This document shows positions 17,644 to 26,377 of a stretch of 64,000 bases of DNA, one piece after another (position 1 is the first letter of the stretch; each line of letters begins with the position of its first letter). The notes under the pieces were generated by a model. That model was not told the origin of the DNA, did no database searches, and was given only the letters and a program-made list of their open reading frames with translations. The position numbers and the translations under genes are program-made. Source of the DNA: Bacteroidia bacterium (GTDB taxonomy: Bacteria; Bacteroidota; Bacteroidia; M30B66); assembly GCA_018401705.1 (NCBI GenBank), contig JAGYKL010000004.1:136732-200731 (forward strand), given 5' to 3'.

Positions 17644-18981
17644 TTAGTCAAGAGATATTTCTTTCCTTATTCTCCAGCTTTTTGGCAAGCTATTATTAAC
17701 CCGATTAGGTAATGCATTTCCCCAACCTAAAGCCAAACCTTCAAACCGAATTAAATTTATTCCTTCGGTATTGTAAGTATTCGGAATGGCCTCTTTTTTT
17801 AGGTATCTCAATGCCATTTCGAGATTCAAGTCAATAACATTAATTTCAGGATTAAGTGCGACAAACATCGCTAACTCATGATCGGGAATAAATTTCTTGC
17901 CTTTTAATTCCCCACTTAATATGCCTGTTTTTAAAAGATGAAGGTGTTTTTCAAAGGCAAAAATATGGTTGAGAAGGTCTACACTGATAATGTTTTCTCC
18001 CAAGTGATTTTTATGTTGAGCAAAAGATGAAGGCTGAGCTATGAATGAAGCAATTTCATTTTGAAGTTGGTATGATTTAGAGGCGGGATGAAAGTTTTCA
18101 AGGTCTCCATCAGTTTTCCTCAACACTGATATAAATAGTCCTTCCGATTCGCTTAGATGAGGATAAAAACGATAGCCTAATTCAGTTTTAATAATGCTAT
18201 TTTGAATATGCAGTTTTTCAATAGTGATAAGTTCTGCTTTATGCTCATTAATTAATCTTTCAATAATATCCTCATCCTCCTGCAAGGAGTAACTACAAGT
18301 AGAATAAATCATTACCCCATCTGGTTTAAGTGCAGGCCAAACATCGTTAAGTATGCGTTCTTGTCTTAAAGCACAATGCTCAACAGCTTCTTCCGACCAA
18401 TGATTCATTGCTGCAGGATCTTTTCTAAACATGCCAGATCCAGAACATGGAGCATCAACAACAATTACATCGAATCTGGCTTTTAGACGAGAAAATTGTT
18501 TCGGGTCATTATTACTAACTAAAACGTTGGCATATCCCCAACGGTCGATATTTTCTTTCAGGATTCCTGCACGTGACTTAATAACCTCATTGGCCAGGAG
18601 TGTGCCTCTGCCATTAAGAAATGATGCTATTAAAGTGCTTTTTCCACCGGGAGCTGCACAAAGGTCCAAGATGCAAGGCTTGTCTTCTGCATCCACAACT
18701 TGTTGTAGAATTGCTTCAAGGCTCATTGAGGCGGCTTCCTGCACATAATATGCTCCTGCATGAAACTTTGGGTCTAAAGTAAAATCGGGGCGGGAGGGAA
18801 GGTATCTGCCTAAGTCTGACCAAGGAACTTTTGGAAGTTCATTAAATAGGTTTTTTCCTTTCAGGGGATGCAGCCTCACACTCACAGGAGCCATTGTAGC
18901 ATGAGCTTGCGAGAACTCCTCAAAATTGAGATGGTGTAGAGGTGATAAATGTTCTTTGAAGCCTTCGGGAAAAACAGACAT
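17644..18981 (-). CDS. rsmF: RsmF-like rRNA cytosine-C5 methyltransferase (NOL1/NOP2/Sun family)
   Basis: An S-adenosylmethionine-dependent RNA m5C methyltransferase. Motif I is LDLCAAPGGKSTL, motif IV is DAPCSGSGMFRKD with one catalytic cysteine, and motif VI is YSTCSYSLQEDED with the other. The C-terminal third ends with KFIPDHELAMF, a region aligning in style with the RsmF-type C-terminal domain, and IRFEGLALGWGNALPNRVNN. The ATG at 18981 gives 445 residues. A TTG nine bases upstream is less likely because it lies inside the -7 box of the promoter at 18988-19016. The specific target (16S C1407 in E. coli RsmF) is inferred from the family. It follows rplT on the same strand but has its own promoter. 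Confidence 0.85.
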   Translation of the reverse strand: MSVFPEGFKEHLSPLHHLNFEEFSQAHATMAPVSVRLHPLKGKNLFNELPKVPWSDLGRYLPSRPDFTLDPKFHAGAYYVQEAASMSLEAILQQVVDAEDKPCILDLCAAPGGKSTLIASFLNGRGTLLANEVIKSRAGILKENIDRWGYANVLVSNNDPKQFSRLKARFDVIVVDAPCSGSGMFRKDPAAMNHWSEEAVEHCALRQERILNDVWPALKPDGVMIYSTCSYSLQEDEDIIERLINEHKAELITIEKLHIQNSIIKTELGYRFYPHLSESEGLFISVLRKTDGDLENFHPASKSYQLQNEIASFIAQPSSFAQHKNHLGENIISVDLLNHIFAFEKHLHLLKTGILSGELKGKKFIPDHELAMFVALNPEINVIDLNLEMALRYLKKEAIPNTYNTEGINLIRFEGLALGWGNALPNRVNNSLPKSWRIRKEISLD

Positions 18982-18987
18982 GGGATA

Positions 18988-19016
18988 CAAATCTAAAGAG
19001 AGATGTGATAAAACAA
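18988..19016 (-). promoter_or_regulatory. Promoter for the rsmF-like gene
   Basis: Minus strand: TTG (19014-19016), 18 bases, TAGATTTG (18988-18995), a full match to the Bacteroidota consensus. Only six bases separate the -7 box from the ATG at 18981, so the transcript would be nearly leaderless. The TTG is part of the T-tract of the rplT terminator. Confidence 0.6.
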
Positions 19017-19045
19017 AAAAAGCAACCCGATAAGGGTTGCTTTTT
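19011..19045 (-). terminator. Terminator of the thrS-infC-rpmI-rplT operon
   Basis: Minus strand: AAAAAGCAACCC / GGGTTGCTTTTT stem around a TTATC loop, then a further T-rich tract. It lies 21 bases after the rplT stop at 19066. Confidence 0.88.
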
Positions 19046-19065
19046 GAGAAAGAAAAATTTGAAGC

Positions 19066-19410
19066 TTACTTTACAGCATCCACGATTGCTTTGAAAGCAT
19101 CGGGATTGTTCATGGCAAGATCTGCCAAGGCTTTGCGGTTAAGCTGAACATTTTTTGCGTGGATTTTACCCATGAATTCGCTGTAAGACATTCCGTGAAG
19201 TCTTGCAGCCGCATTGATACGCTGAATCCAAAGAGCGCGGAAATTACGCTTCTTAGTTTTACGATCGCGGTAAGCATAGGTAAGACCTTTCTCAAGGATA
19301 TTCTTCGCAATTGTGAAGACATTCTTGCGGGCACCCCAGTAGCCCTTGGTCTGGCTGAGGATTTTCTTTCTCCTGGCGCGTGAGGCAACGTGGTTGACTG
19401 AACGTGGCAT
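19066..19410 (-). CDS. rplT: 50S ribosomal protein L20
   Basis: L20 binds 23S rRNA early in assembly of the large subunit. The 114-residue sequence has the family's N-terminal block [18 protein letters not shown] and [11 protein letters not shown], then [21 protein letters not shown] and [15 protein letters not shown], all well conserved. It is the last gene of the thrS-infC-rpmI-rplT order found in many bacteria, and is followed by an intrinsic terminator at 19011-19045. In other bacteria L20 represses its own operon; no such RNA site could be identified here. Confidence 0.98.
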   Translation of the reverse strand: MPRSVNHVASRARRKKILSQTKGYWGARKNVFTIAKNILEKGLTYAYRDRKTKKRNFRALWIQRINAAARLHGMSYSEFMGKIHAKNVQLNRKALADLAMNNPDAFKAIVDAVK

Positions 19411-19488
19411 AAGTTTTAAATGGTTTTTTGATGAACAGCGCCAGAATTAACTGAGCTTTTTGCTGGGCATCTGGTTAATAAAATGGAA

Positions 19489-19689
19489 TTACTTCCCAAT
19501 TGTTAGCATTCTTTTTACGAGACCTTCATCAGCCTTAGAAACTAAAGTAGAATGGCCTAGACGACGCTTCTGATCTTTAGATTTTTTGGTGAGAATGTGC
19601 CGTAAGTACGCGTGCTTGCGCTTGATTTTTCCTGTGGCAGTAAGCTTAAAACGCTTCTTAGCACTGGAATTTGTTTTCATTTTCGGCAT
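19489..19689 (-). CDS. rpmI: 50S ribosomal protein L35
   Basis: L35 is a small basic protein of the large ribosomal subunit. The 66-residue sequence begins [20 protein letters not shown] and continues with [24 protein letters not shown], the standard family pattern. It lies 78 bases before rplT and 23 bases after infC on the same strand. Confidence 0.98.
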   Translation of the reverse strand: MPKMKTNSSAKKRFKLTATGKIKRKHAYLRHILTKKSKDQKRRLGHSTLVSKADEGLVKRMLTIGK

Positions 19690-19712
19690 GATAAACTGTA
19701 TTTGAATTGTGT

Positions 19713-20273
19713 TTATTTCTTCTTTTTTGGTGATATGTAGATAATCATACGCTTGCCTTCTAATTCAGGCATACTCTCTACTTTTCCCCATTCTTCTAAC
19801 TCTGCAGCAAATTTCAAAAGTAAAATTTCGCCTTTCTCCTTAAAAAGAATTGATCTTCCCTTAAAGAACACGAAAGCTTTAACTTTAGAGCCTTCCTGCA
19901 AAAATTTCTTAGCGTGATTCAATTTGAAGTTGAAGTCATGCTCATCGGTATTCGGACCAAAACGAACCTCCTTTACCACAATTTTTGTGGCTTTGGCTTT
20001 CATTTCCTTCTGCTTTTTCTTCTGCTCGTAAAGGAATTTCTTATAGTCAATTACTCTACAAACAGGAGGGTCAGCATTAGGAACAATTTCAACCAAATCA
20101 AGCTCCTTCTCTCTGGCAATCTGCAAAGCCTCATCGAATGAATAAACCTCAGGCTCGATATCTTCTCCAACGAGACGTACCTTAGGCACCCCTACGATCT
20201 TCAGGTTTATCCTGTGTGCTTCTTCTTTCTTAAATGGTCCGCGGTTATAAGGCCTCGGAGACCTTGGTGGCAT
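19713..20273 (-). CDS. infC: Translation initiation factor IF-3
   Basis: IF-3 binds the 30S subunit, keeps it free of 50S and checks the start codon. The 186-residue protein has the N-domain ([29 protein letters not shown], with [29 protein letters not shown]), a lysine-rich linker, and the C-domain ([34 protein letters not shown]). It starts with ATG at 20273, whereas E. coli uses AUU for autoregulation, so that type of start-codon control is not seen here. It ends with a lysine tract. It lies 27 bases after thrS. Confidence 0.97.
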   Translation of the reverse strand: MPPRSPRPYNRGPFKKEEAHRINLKIVGVPKVRLVGEDIEPEVYSFDEALQIAREKELDLVEIVPNADPPVCRVIDYKKFLYEQKKKQKEMKAKATKIVVKEVRFGPNTDEHDFNFKLNHAKKFLQEGSKVKAFVFFKGRSILFKEKGEILLLKFAAELEEWGKVESMPELEGKRMIIYISPKKKK

Positions 20274-20300
20274 TGCTATAGCTTGGTTCCTCCTATTTTT

Positions 20301-22241
20301 TTAGTTAGCATTTATTTGTGCATCAACTTCATTCTGAACTTGTTTGGCAAACAATTCAAGAGTCATTTCTCCTAAATCGCCCTCACCGTGTTTTCTAACA
20401 GAAACAGAATCAGACTGTTCCTCTTTTTCTCCTACGATGAGCATATACGGAGTTTTTGAAATTTCAGCATCCCGTATCTTTTTGCCGGCACGTTCATCAC
20501 GGTCGTCAATTGCGGCGCGAATATCGTAATTTTTGAGGACTTCTAAAACTTTTTTTGCGTAGTCGTTGTACTTCTCTGAAATAGGCAAAATTACTGCCTG
20601 TTCGGGAGTTAGCCACAGTGGGAAATTCCCGGCACAGTGTTCTATCAGCACCGCAACAAATCGTTCCATAGACCCAAAAGGTGCTCTGTGAATCATAACA
20701 GGGCGGTGTTTTTGGTTATCAGCTCCCATATATTCGAGCTGGAATCTTTCGGGTAGATTATAATCCACTTGAATTGTGCCTAATTGCCAGCGGCGACCAA
20801 TGGCATCCTTCACCATGAAATCTAGCTTTGGCCCATAGAACGCAGCTTCACCAAGTTCAATAACAGTACTTAAATTTCTTTCTTGAGCAGCCTCAATAAT
20901 AGCTGATTCAGCCTTTTCCCAATTTTCGTCACTTCCAATATACTTGGCTTTATTCTCCGGGTCGCGTAAAGAAATTTGTGCAGTAAAATCCTTGAAATCC
21001 AGTGCTTTGAATATCATGAAAACCAAATCAATCACTTTCAGGAATTCATCCTTTACCTGATCTGGTCTGCAAAAAATATGTGCATCATCCTGAGTAAATC
21101 CGCGCACACGCGTTAAACCATGCAATTCACCACTTTGCTCATATCTATAAACTGTTCCAAATTCAGCCAAACGTATTGGTAAGTCTTTGTAGGAATGTGG
21201 CTTATTCTTATATATTTCGCAGTGATGCGGACAATTCATCGGTTTAAGGAAGAACTCCTCACCTTCATTTGGCGTACGGATTGGCTGAAATGAATCAGCA
21301 CCATATTTATCGTAATGACCAGATGTTACATATAAGTCTTTATGAGCAATGTGCGGGGTAATTACCTGAACATATCCTGTAGCAGCCTGAGCCTTTTTCA
21401 AATAATCAGTCAAACGCTCACGTAAGGCAGTGCCTTTAGGCAACCACATCGGTAAGCCTTGTCCCACTTTTTCAGAGAACATAAAAAGCTCAAGTTCCTT
21501 ACCTAGCTTACGGTGGTCTCTCTTCTTAGCTTCTTCAAGTAACTCGAGGTATTCGGTCAATTCCGAAGATTTCGGAAAAGTAATACCATAAATGCGCGTT
21601 AATTGCTTGTTCTTTTCATCTCCACGCCAGTATGCACCTGCAACATTCATAAGCTTAATAGCTTTGATGAAGCCAGTATCAGGAATATGCGGACCGCGAC
21701 ATAGGTCTACGAAATCGCCCTGCTGATAAAAAGTAATTGTGCCATCTTCAAGATCGTTGAGAAGCTCTATTTTATATTCATCATTCTTATCTGTGAAATA
21801 AGCAATTGCATCGGCTTTTGCCATTTCTTTTCTCAAATAAGGGTTTTTCTGCTTGGCCAATTCCTTCATTTTAGCTTCAATAGCAGGCAAATCCTCTGAA
21901 GAAATTGAGCGTCCTCCCGGATCTACATCATAATAGAATCCATTTTCAATAGGTGGGCCAATACCGAATTTTATACCTGGATATAAAGCTTCCAGGGCTT
22001 CTGCCAATAAGTGAGCCGAACTATGCCAAAGCGTTTTTTTACCCTCTGAATCGCTCCACGTTAAAAGTTTCACCGTAGCATCTGAGTTAATTGAGCGTGT
22101 AGCATCAATCACTTCGCCGTTAACTTCAGCTGAAAGCACATTTCTTGCAAGGCCTTCGCTAATACTTTTTGCAATGTCGAGCGCAGTGATACCCTGTTCA
22201 AATTCGCGAACAGAGCCATCTGGCAGGGTAATCTTAATCAT
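20301..22241 (-). CDS. thrS: Threonyl-tRNA synthetase
   Basis: A class II aminoacyl-tRNA synthetase that charges tRNA-Thr. The 646 residues contain the N-terminal TGS domain (residues 1-60), the editing domain with a zinc-like [11 protein letters not shown] motif, the catalytic core with [10 protein letters not shown] and [14 protein letters not shown], and the C-terminal anticodon-binding domain ([19 protein letters not shown]). Length is typical. It is the first gene of the thrS-infC-rpmI-rplT operon and is divergent from the TonB-like gene at 22334. A -7 box lies at 22262-22269; I saw no T-box or clear operator in the 90-base divergent region. Confidence 0.97.
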   Translation of the reverse strand: MIKITLPDGSVREFEQGITALDIAKSISEGLARNVLSAEVNGEVIDATRSINSDATVKLLTWSDSEGKKTLWHSSAHLLAEALEALYPGIKFGIGPPIENGFYYDVDPGGRSISSEDLPAIEAKMKELAKQKNPYLRKEMAKADAIAYFTDKNDEYKIELLNDLEDGTITFYQQGDFVDLCRGPHIPDTGFIKAIKLMNVAGAYWRGDEKNKQLTRIYGITFPKSSELTEYLELLEEAKKRDHRKLGKELELFMFSEKVGQGLPMWLPKGTALRERLTDYLKKAQAATGYVQVITPHIAHKDLYVTSGHYDKYGADSFQPIRTPNEGEEFFLKPMNCPHHCEIYKNKPHSYKDLPIRLAEFGTVYRYEQSGELHGLTRVRGFTQDDAHIFCRPDQVKDEFLKVIDLVFMIFKALDFKDFTAQISLRDPENKAKYIGSDENWEKAESAIIEAAQERNLSTVIELGEAAFYGPKLDFMVKDAIGRRWQLGTIQVDYNLPERFQLEYMGADNQKHRPVMIHRAPFGSMERFVAVLIEHCAGNFPLWLTPEQAVILPISEKYNDYAKKVLEVLKNYDIRAAIDDRDERAGKKIRDAEISKTPYMLIVGEKEEQSDSVSVRKHGEGDLGEMTLELFAKQVQNEVDAQINAN

Positions 22242-22261
22242 TTTTTTTAAATATAGGGCTG

Positions 22262-22269
22262 CAAAGATA
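22262..22269 (-). promoter_or_regulatory. -7 promoter box (TATCTTTG) for the thrS operon
   Basis: Minus-strand TATCTTTG fits TAnnTTTG and ends 20 bases before the thrS ATG. No well-placed TTG is seen upstream. Confidence 0.45.
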
Positions 22270-22333
22270 AGCAGAATCGTATTGTTATGAGGTTTAAATT
22301 GCTTAGCATTGGCTACTAAAAAATTGAAACTTT

Positions 22334-22780
22334 ATGACATCTTTCCGACTTCTGTGTTCTATTCTATTCTTAACAGCCTTTACAGGGCTTTCAGCTCAGA
22401 GTATTGAAAGCCCGCCTGTTCCTCCTCCGTTAGAAGAGCCTTTTCCAAAAGAAGAAGTTTTTACTATTGTTGAACAAATGCCTAGTTATGGAAATGGAGA
22501 TCAATCAGAAATAGTCAAGTTCATCTCTGAGAATGTCGTTTACCCTCCTTCTGCCATGGAAAACAAGATTGAAGGAGTTGTTTATATCAGATTTATTGTT
22601 GAAAAAGATGGTTCATTAAGCGATTATAAAATCCTTCGCGACGTTAGTGGTACAGACGAGCTAAGCAGGGAAGCTATAAGAGTAATTAAGTTAACGAGCG
22701 GAAGTTGGAAGCCCGGGATGCAGAGCGGTAAACCGGTAAGGGTCGCCTATAATTTACCTGTGAGATTTAAATTGCTTTAG
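22334..22780 (+). CDS. Periplasmic TonB-C-terminal-domain protein
   Basis: A 148-residue exported protein. Residues 1-21 form a signal peptide ending LTAFTGLSAQS. A proline-rich stretch follows (ESPPVPPPLEEPFPKEE). The last 80 residues match the TonB C-terminal domain: VYPPSAMENKIEGVVYIRFIVEKDGSLSDYKILR, then DELSREAIRVIKL..SWKPG. In TonB proteins this domain contacts outer-membrane receptors. Here there is a cleavable signal and no membrane anchor or long spanning segment, so it is unlikely to be the energising TonB itself. Such short TonB-like proteins are common in Bacteroidota and their role is unclear. Confidence 0.85.
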   Translation: MTSFRLLCSILFLTAFTGLSAQSIESPPVPPPLEEPFPKEEVFTIVEQMPSYGNGDQSEIVKFISENVVYPPSAMENKIEGVVYIRFIVEKDGSLSDYKILRDVSGTDELSREAIRVIKLTSGSWKPGMQSGKPVRVAYNLPVRFKLL

Positions 22781-22807
22781 TTTTTGGGCGCCTCCCCGAA
22801 AGCCAAA

Positions 22808-22833
22808 GTTCGCCATTCGCCATTCGCCATTCG
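22808..22833 (-). repeat. Short heptanucleotide array (GGCGAAT type)
   Basis: On the minus strand GGCGAAT occurs twice, flanked by GGCGAAC and by a truncated unit, in exact 7-bp register. It resembles the heptamers at 9522, 59719 and 62028. Confidence 0.6.
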
Positions 22834-22860
22834 ACAGGCTCATGGCCATGGCTCACTTTG

Positions 22861-22935
22861 ACTTTTGGGGTCACGCTTTACGCTCATAGTTTTGCACGCC
22901 TTGCGTGCAAAAGCTATCCGCTGCAATCGTTGGCG
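22861..22935. repeat. REP-like intergenic element with strong hairpin
   Basis: A 10-bp perfect stem TTTTGCACGC / GCGTGCAAAA (22890-22899, 22903-22912) with a three-base loop lies between GGGTCACGCTTTACGCTC and CTATCCGCTGCAATCG. The arrangement (GGGTCACGCTT..hairpin..CCGCTGCAATC) resembles an intergenic element I recall from several Flavobacteriales genomes. It has no T-run, so it is not a simple terminator. The rest of 22781-23027 holds no gene. Confidence 0.5.
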
Positions 22936-23027
22936 CGGTAGCTAGCAATTACTTGGCAGTTCAAGTGACAATAATTACATCGAGGTAGTTATAGGTTTAA
23001 ATCTACAAATGCCTTAAATGTGAAAAA

Positions 23028-26000
23028 TTACTGCACCACCAACAATTCATCATCGGCAGTTGTGCTATCGCAGATCAGAATAATTGAGTAAGAACCTGTT
23101 GTGTAAGGAGATATGTCAACATTTAAAGTTCCCGAGCCGGTGCTTATGCTATGTTCTGTATAGGCACTAGTGCTAATATTAACTATTCTAATTTTAGGTG
23201 TGCTAACAGAGCTGGCAACCAAATACCCAATTGCTAAAGTTCCGGTACTAATAGGATTTGGGACTATGCTGGTAAGTTTTCCCAGCTTGGTGCTAATAGT
23301 AACTTCATCATAATCTTTGTAGCCATCAGATTTAGCAATTACTTCTAATTTATATGTTTCTGTAGAAGTAGTAGTTGCTGAATCTGAAAAAGTAATTCCT
23401 GTTTGCAGTCTCACACCACTTGAATTATACCAATTATAAATGGCTGAATCTGTTATAGCTTTTGCAGTTTGTGAATAAGCATTTCCTATAATTACTTCCT
23501 TATCGTCACCTGCATCGGCCGTAAAATAAGCTCGATTGGGATCAGGTTTTATAACATACGTTTCGCCTCCTAGAACTCTTTGTGTTGAATCATCCAAAAT
23601 TTGAGTTACATGGAGGGTAAATAATTCTTTTGATGTTCTTTCTTGGGTAAGGAAATTAACGCTTACATACATGCCAAAATGCGAATTAGAATCTATACTC
23701 ATTCCCGAAATTGTGCATAATGTGTCATTTAGCTTAATCTGATGTAATGTTGAATCATATACCGAAACAGAGGAAGCTTGCTGACCACCATCAATCCATT
23801 TACTCCACAATGAGTCACTAAAAATAATGCGCACTTCAGCTTCTTCTGTTATTGGTTTGCCGCTTTCTGATGATGGCACTTCAAACTTTAGTTTATAATT
23901 CCGGGATAATGAATCATTATTTGAAACAATAACCCCTCCTCCACGAATAACATCTGTTGCGGTAGTTTGACCTGAGCCTCCTCCGGTAAAGGATGATTCA
24001 TCAATAATCGAAACATTGCGCCAAACAATATTATTAGACTGAAGAACACTACCATATAATCGATAATCACCTACTTCTATCATTTCAGCTGGATCATTGT
24101 TTGAGTTTATTAATGCCAGAAAACAAAAATGAGTGATATCATTATCATCATATAACTCTAAATCTAATCCAGAATATGAATCAGGGTCAGGAATATCCCA
24201 AAGGGTAGAAACTACTACTACGCCATTGGTATTGGTTATATCAATATCTTCTAACATCATTATAGGTGAACCAATTTCATCTCCTTTAAGGGGACCTGAT
24301 GGTGCAATTTCATCTCCATTCCAGTCCTCAGGCCATTCGAGCAATGTCTTAGCCTTCGCCCACCAAAACTTAACAGTTCCATTGTCTTGACCGGCATCAA
24401 AAACTTTGCAACCTCTATTTTTTACCAATAAATTAACTTGAGCCTGAGAGCCTGCCCCTGTATATGAAGGGCCATCTCCACTTGCAGGACAGCCTGTATT
24501 ATCACCACTACAAAGCCAAAGGTCAGGACTTAACCATAAATCTAAATCACTCCCCTCATCTAGTTCTAAACCTCCATCCCCGCCAATATCCTCAGCATAT
24601 AAATCAGTACCTGCAATGCCGTTAAAATGCACAGTCCATTCAACAATTTCCTCATGATTGCCATTAGTTACATCATCTTCATCAATTTCATGCTGAGGGT
24701 GGCGAACCCATCTAGTGTTAGCACCTTCTGTATTTGCAGTCATATCAAAGATTCTTGCCCTTACAGTATAATTCCCTTCAGACCTGCCATCAAATTCAGT
24801 GCAATCTAAATTCCAACGGTAATGACCAGAAGGCTCTCCCCCCGCATTGCCAGGAATACCATTAGCTTCACCAGCACCATTAAAATCTGTTTCTAACTCT
24901 GTGAAGACGCCTCCATCTACTTCGTCTTCTAATTCCCAGATTACACGGATTGTATTTGGGTTGGGGGTTGTTAAATCTACACTAAAGCTTAATGAAGAGC
25001 TTGCTTCATAAGTTGCGTCCAAATCAGATGGAGTTGTACTATTAATTGGACTTGTTAAATCATGAATGCGTTCGATGATAGCTTCACGGCAGACGGCGCA
25101 GAAGGGACCATGTATATTTCTCATAAAACATGAAGTTACATTCGAGGTGATATTTACTGCTTGTTGACTTGTTGTTGGTTTTCTAACTTCATGTACAACC
25201 TCTCCTTGAATAATTGTACATGGAGGATCCACTTGAAATGCTACCATAGCATAATTGCCAATTGCAACAGATAATCCAGTAACTCCACTCCAGTGATTCC
25301 AGGGTAAATTATTATCAGCTATGGGGTCAAAATATGGGAAAATTCCGCTAATGGTTTGACCTTCGGGAAAGAAAAAGCGATTTGGAGCAGTGTAAAATTC
25401 AGCCTCGTCCATATTAAGTTCTTCTTCATTGTCAAAACAATTTCCTTCAGCATCTTCAAATGGAACAAAGTATTCATCCTGCAAAGCAGCAAATATATGA
25501 GCAAATTCATGAGCTCCTGCCCGCTCGTCTTCTAAATTATATTCTGGTCTTGTAAGATCAAAACTATTGAAGTTTCCATCTGTAGAATATTGAGAGGCTA
25601 CAGTTGCTATTCTTCTTTTAATATTTGCTGCGCCAGAATATTCACTAGTTTTAGGTAAAACAATTACAAAAACATTAGAATTGTCTGGATACGTATTAGT
25701 TAATGTAGGGAAGAAAGTATCTAAAAATTCATCAACTTTACCAAAGTCGCAAGAAAGTGCTCTGTGAATATCACAAAAATCATAACTTGAACCCCAAAAA
25801 GGAATACTTGAATTATTTGGTATTAAAGGAGAGCCTATACCTTCACATTCAGCTCCACCAGGATGAGTAGGTTTATCCTCAGATGAATTGTACAAGACTC
25901 TATAAACCCTAAAATAGTCTTTATATTCTTTTGAATGGGGAAAGCCCCTTCAAATCCAACGCGAGTATCATTTCCAAAATATAATCTATTAAATCATTTG

Positions 26001-26373
26001 TGTCTCCATCTCTCAAATCGTTTTGATGTACTGGCTGATCTGGGTACTCAGCCAAAGTGCCATCTTCCTCTTGATTGCTATTATCAAACTCATGAAAGAC
26101 CGTTAAACCTTCCTGATTATTCTCATCAACGAGCCATCCAGCATCATCGGGAGTTGGTGGAACCGTACCATTATAAACATTGTAGCCATCAGCTAAAATT
26201 ATTAAATGAATTAGTGATTGATCTAATTGTGGGTGCCCTGGCTCTAAATTATCTGGGTAAAAAATTGGAGGGCGAGAATATAATGGTAAATCAAAGGGTT
26301 CAGGATCATCTTGCGAGAATAAAAAGCCACATGAAAAAACAAAGAGTAAAGAATGGAGTAATTTTATTTTCAT
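23028..26373 (-). CDS. M64-type secreted metallopeptidase with T9SS sorting domain, frameshifted near 25940
   Basis: An exported zinc peptidase resembling the M64 (IgA-peptidase-type) family. The ATG at 26373 opens a signal peptide (KIKLLHSLLFVFSCGFLFSQ). LIHLIILADGYNVYN matches the family's N-terminal DGY region. The frame stops at 25921, and the protein resumes one base over with SKEYKDYFRVYRVLYNSSED. The active-site motif HEFAHIFAALQDEY follows, with zinc ligands near residue 288 of the joined 1114-residue protein. The C-terminus has a TADAGDDK PKD-like module, then a type A sorting domain (VPNPISTGTLAIGY...SYSIILI). Removing one C from the four-base run at 25937-25940 restores the frame. 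It begins 4 bases after the FG-GAP gene's end, so the two are cotranscribed. The substrate is unknown. Confidence 0.85.
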
Positions 26374-26377
26374 AATT

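Noticed and set aside
25935..26375. 146-codon plus-strand frame
   Set aside because: It is antisense to the N-terminal part of the M64 peptidase gene, which has a signal peptide and a family match.
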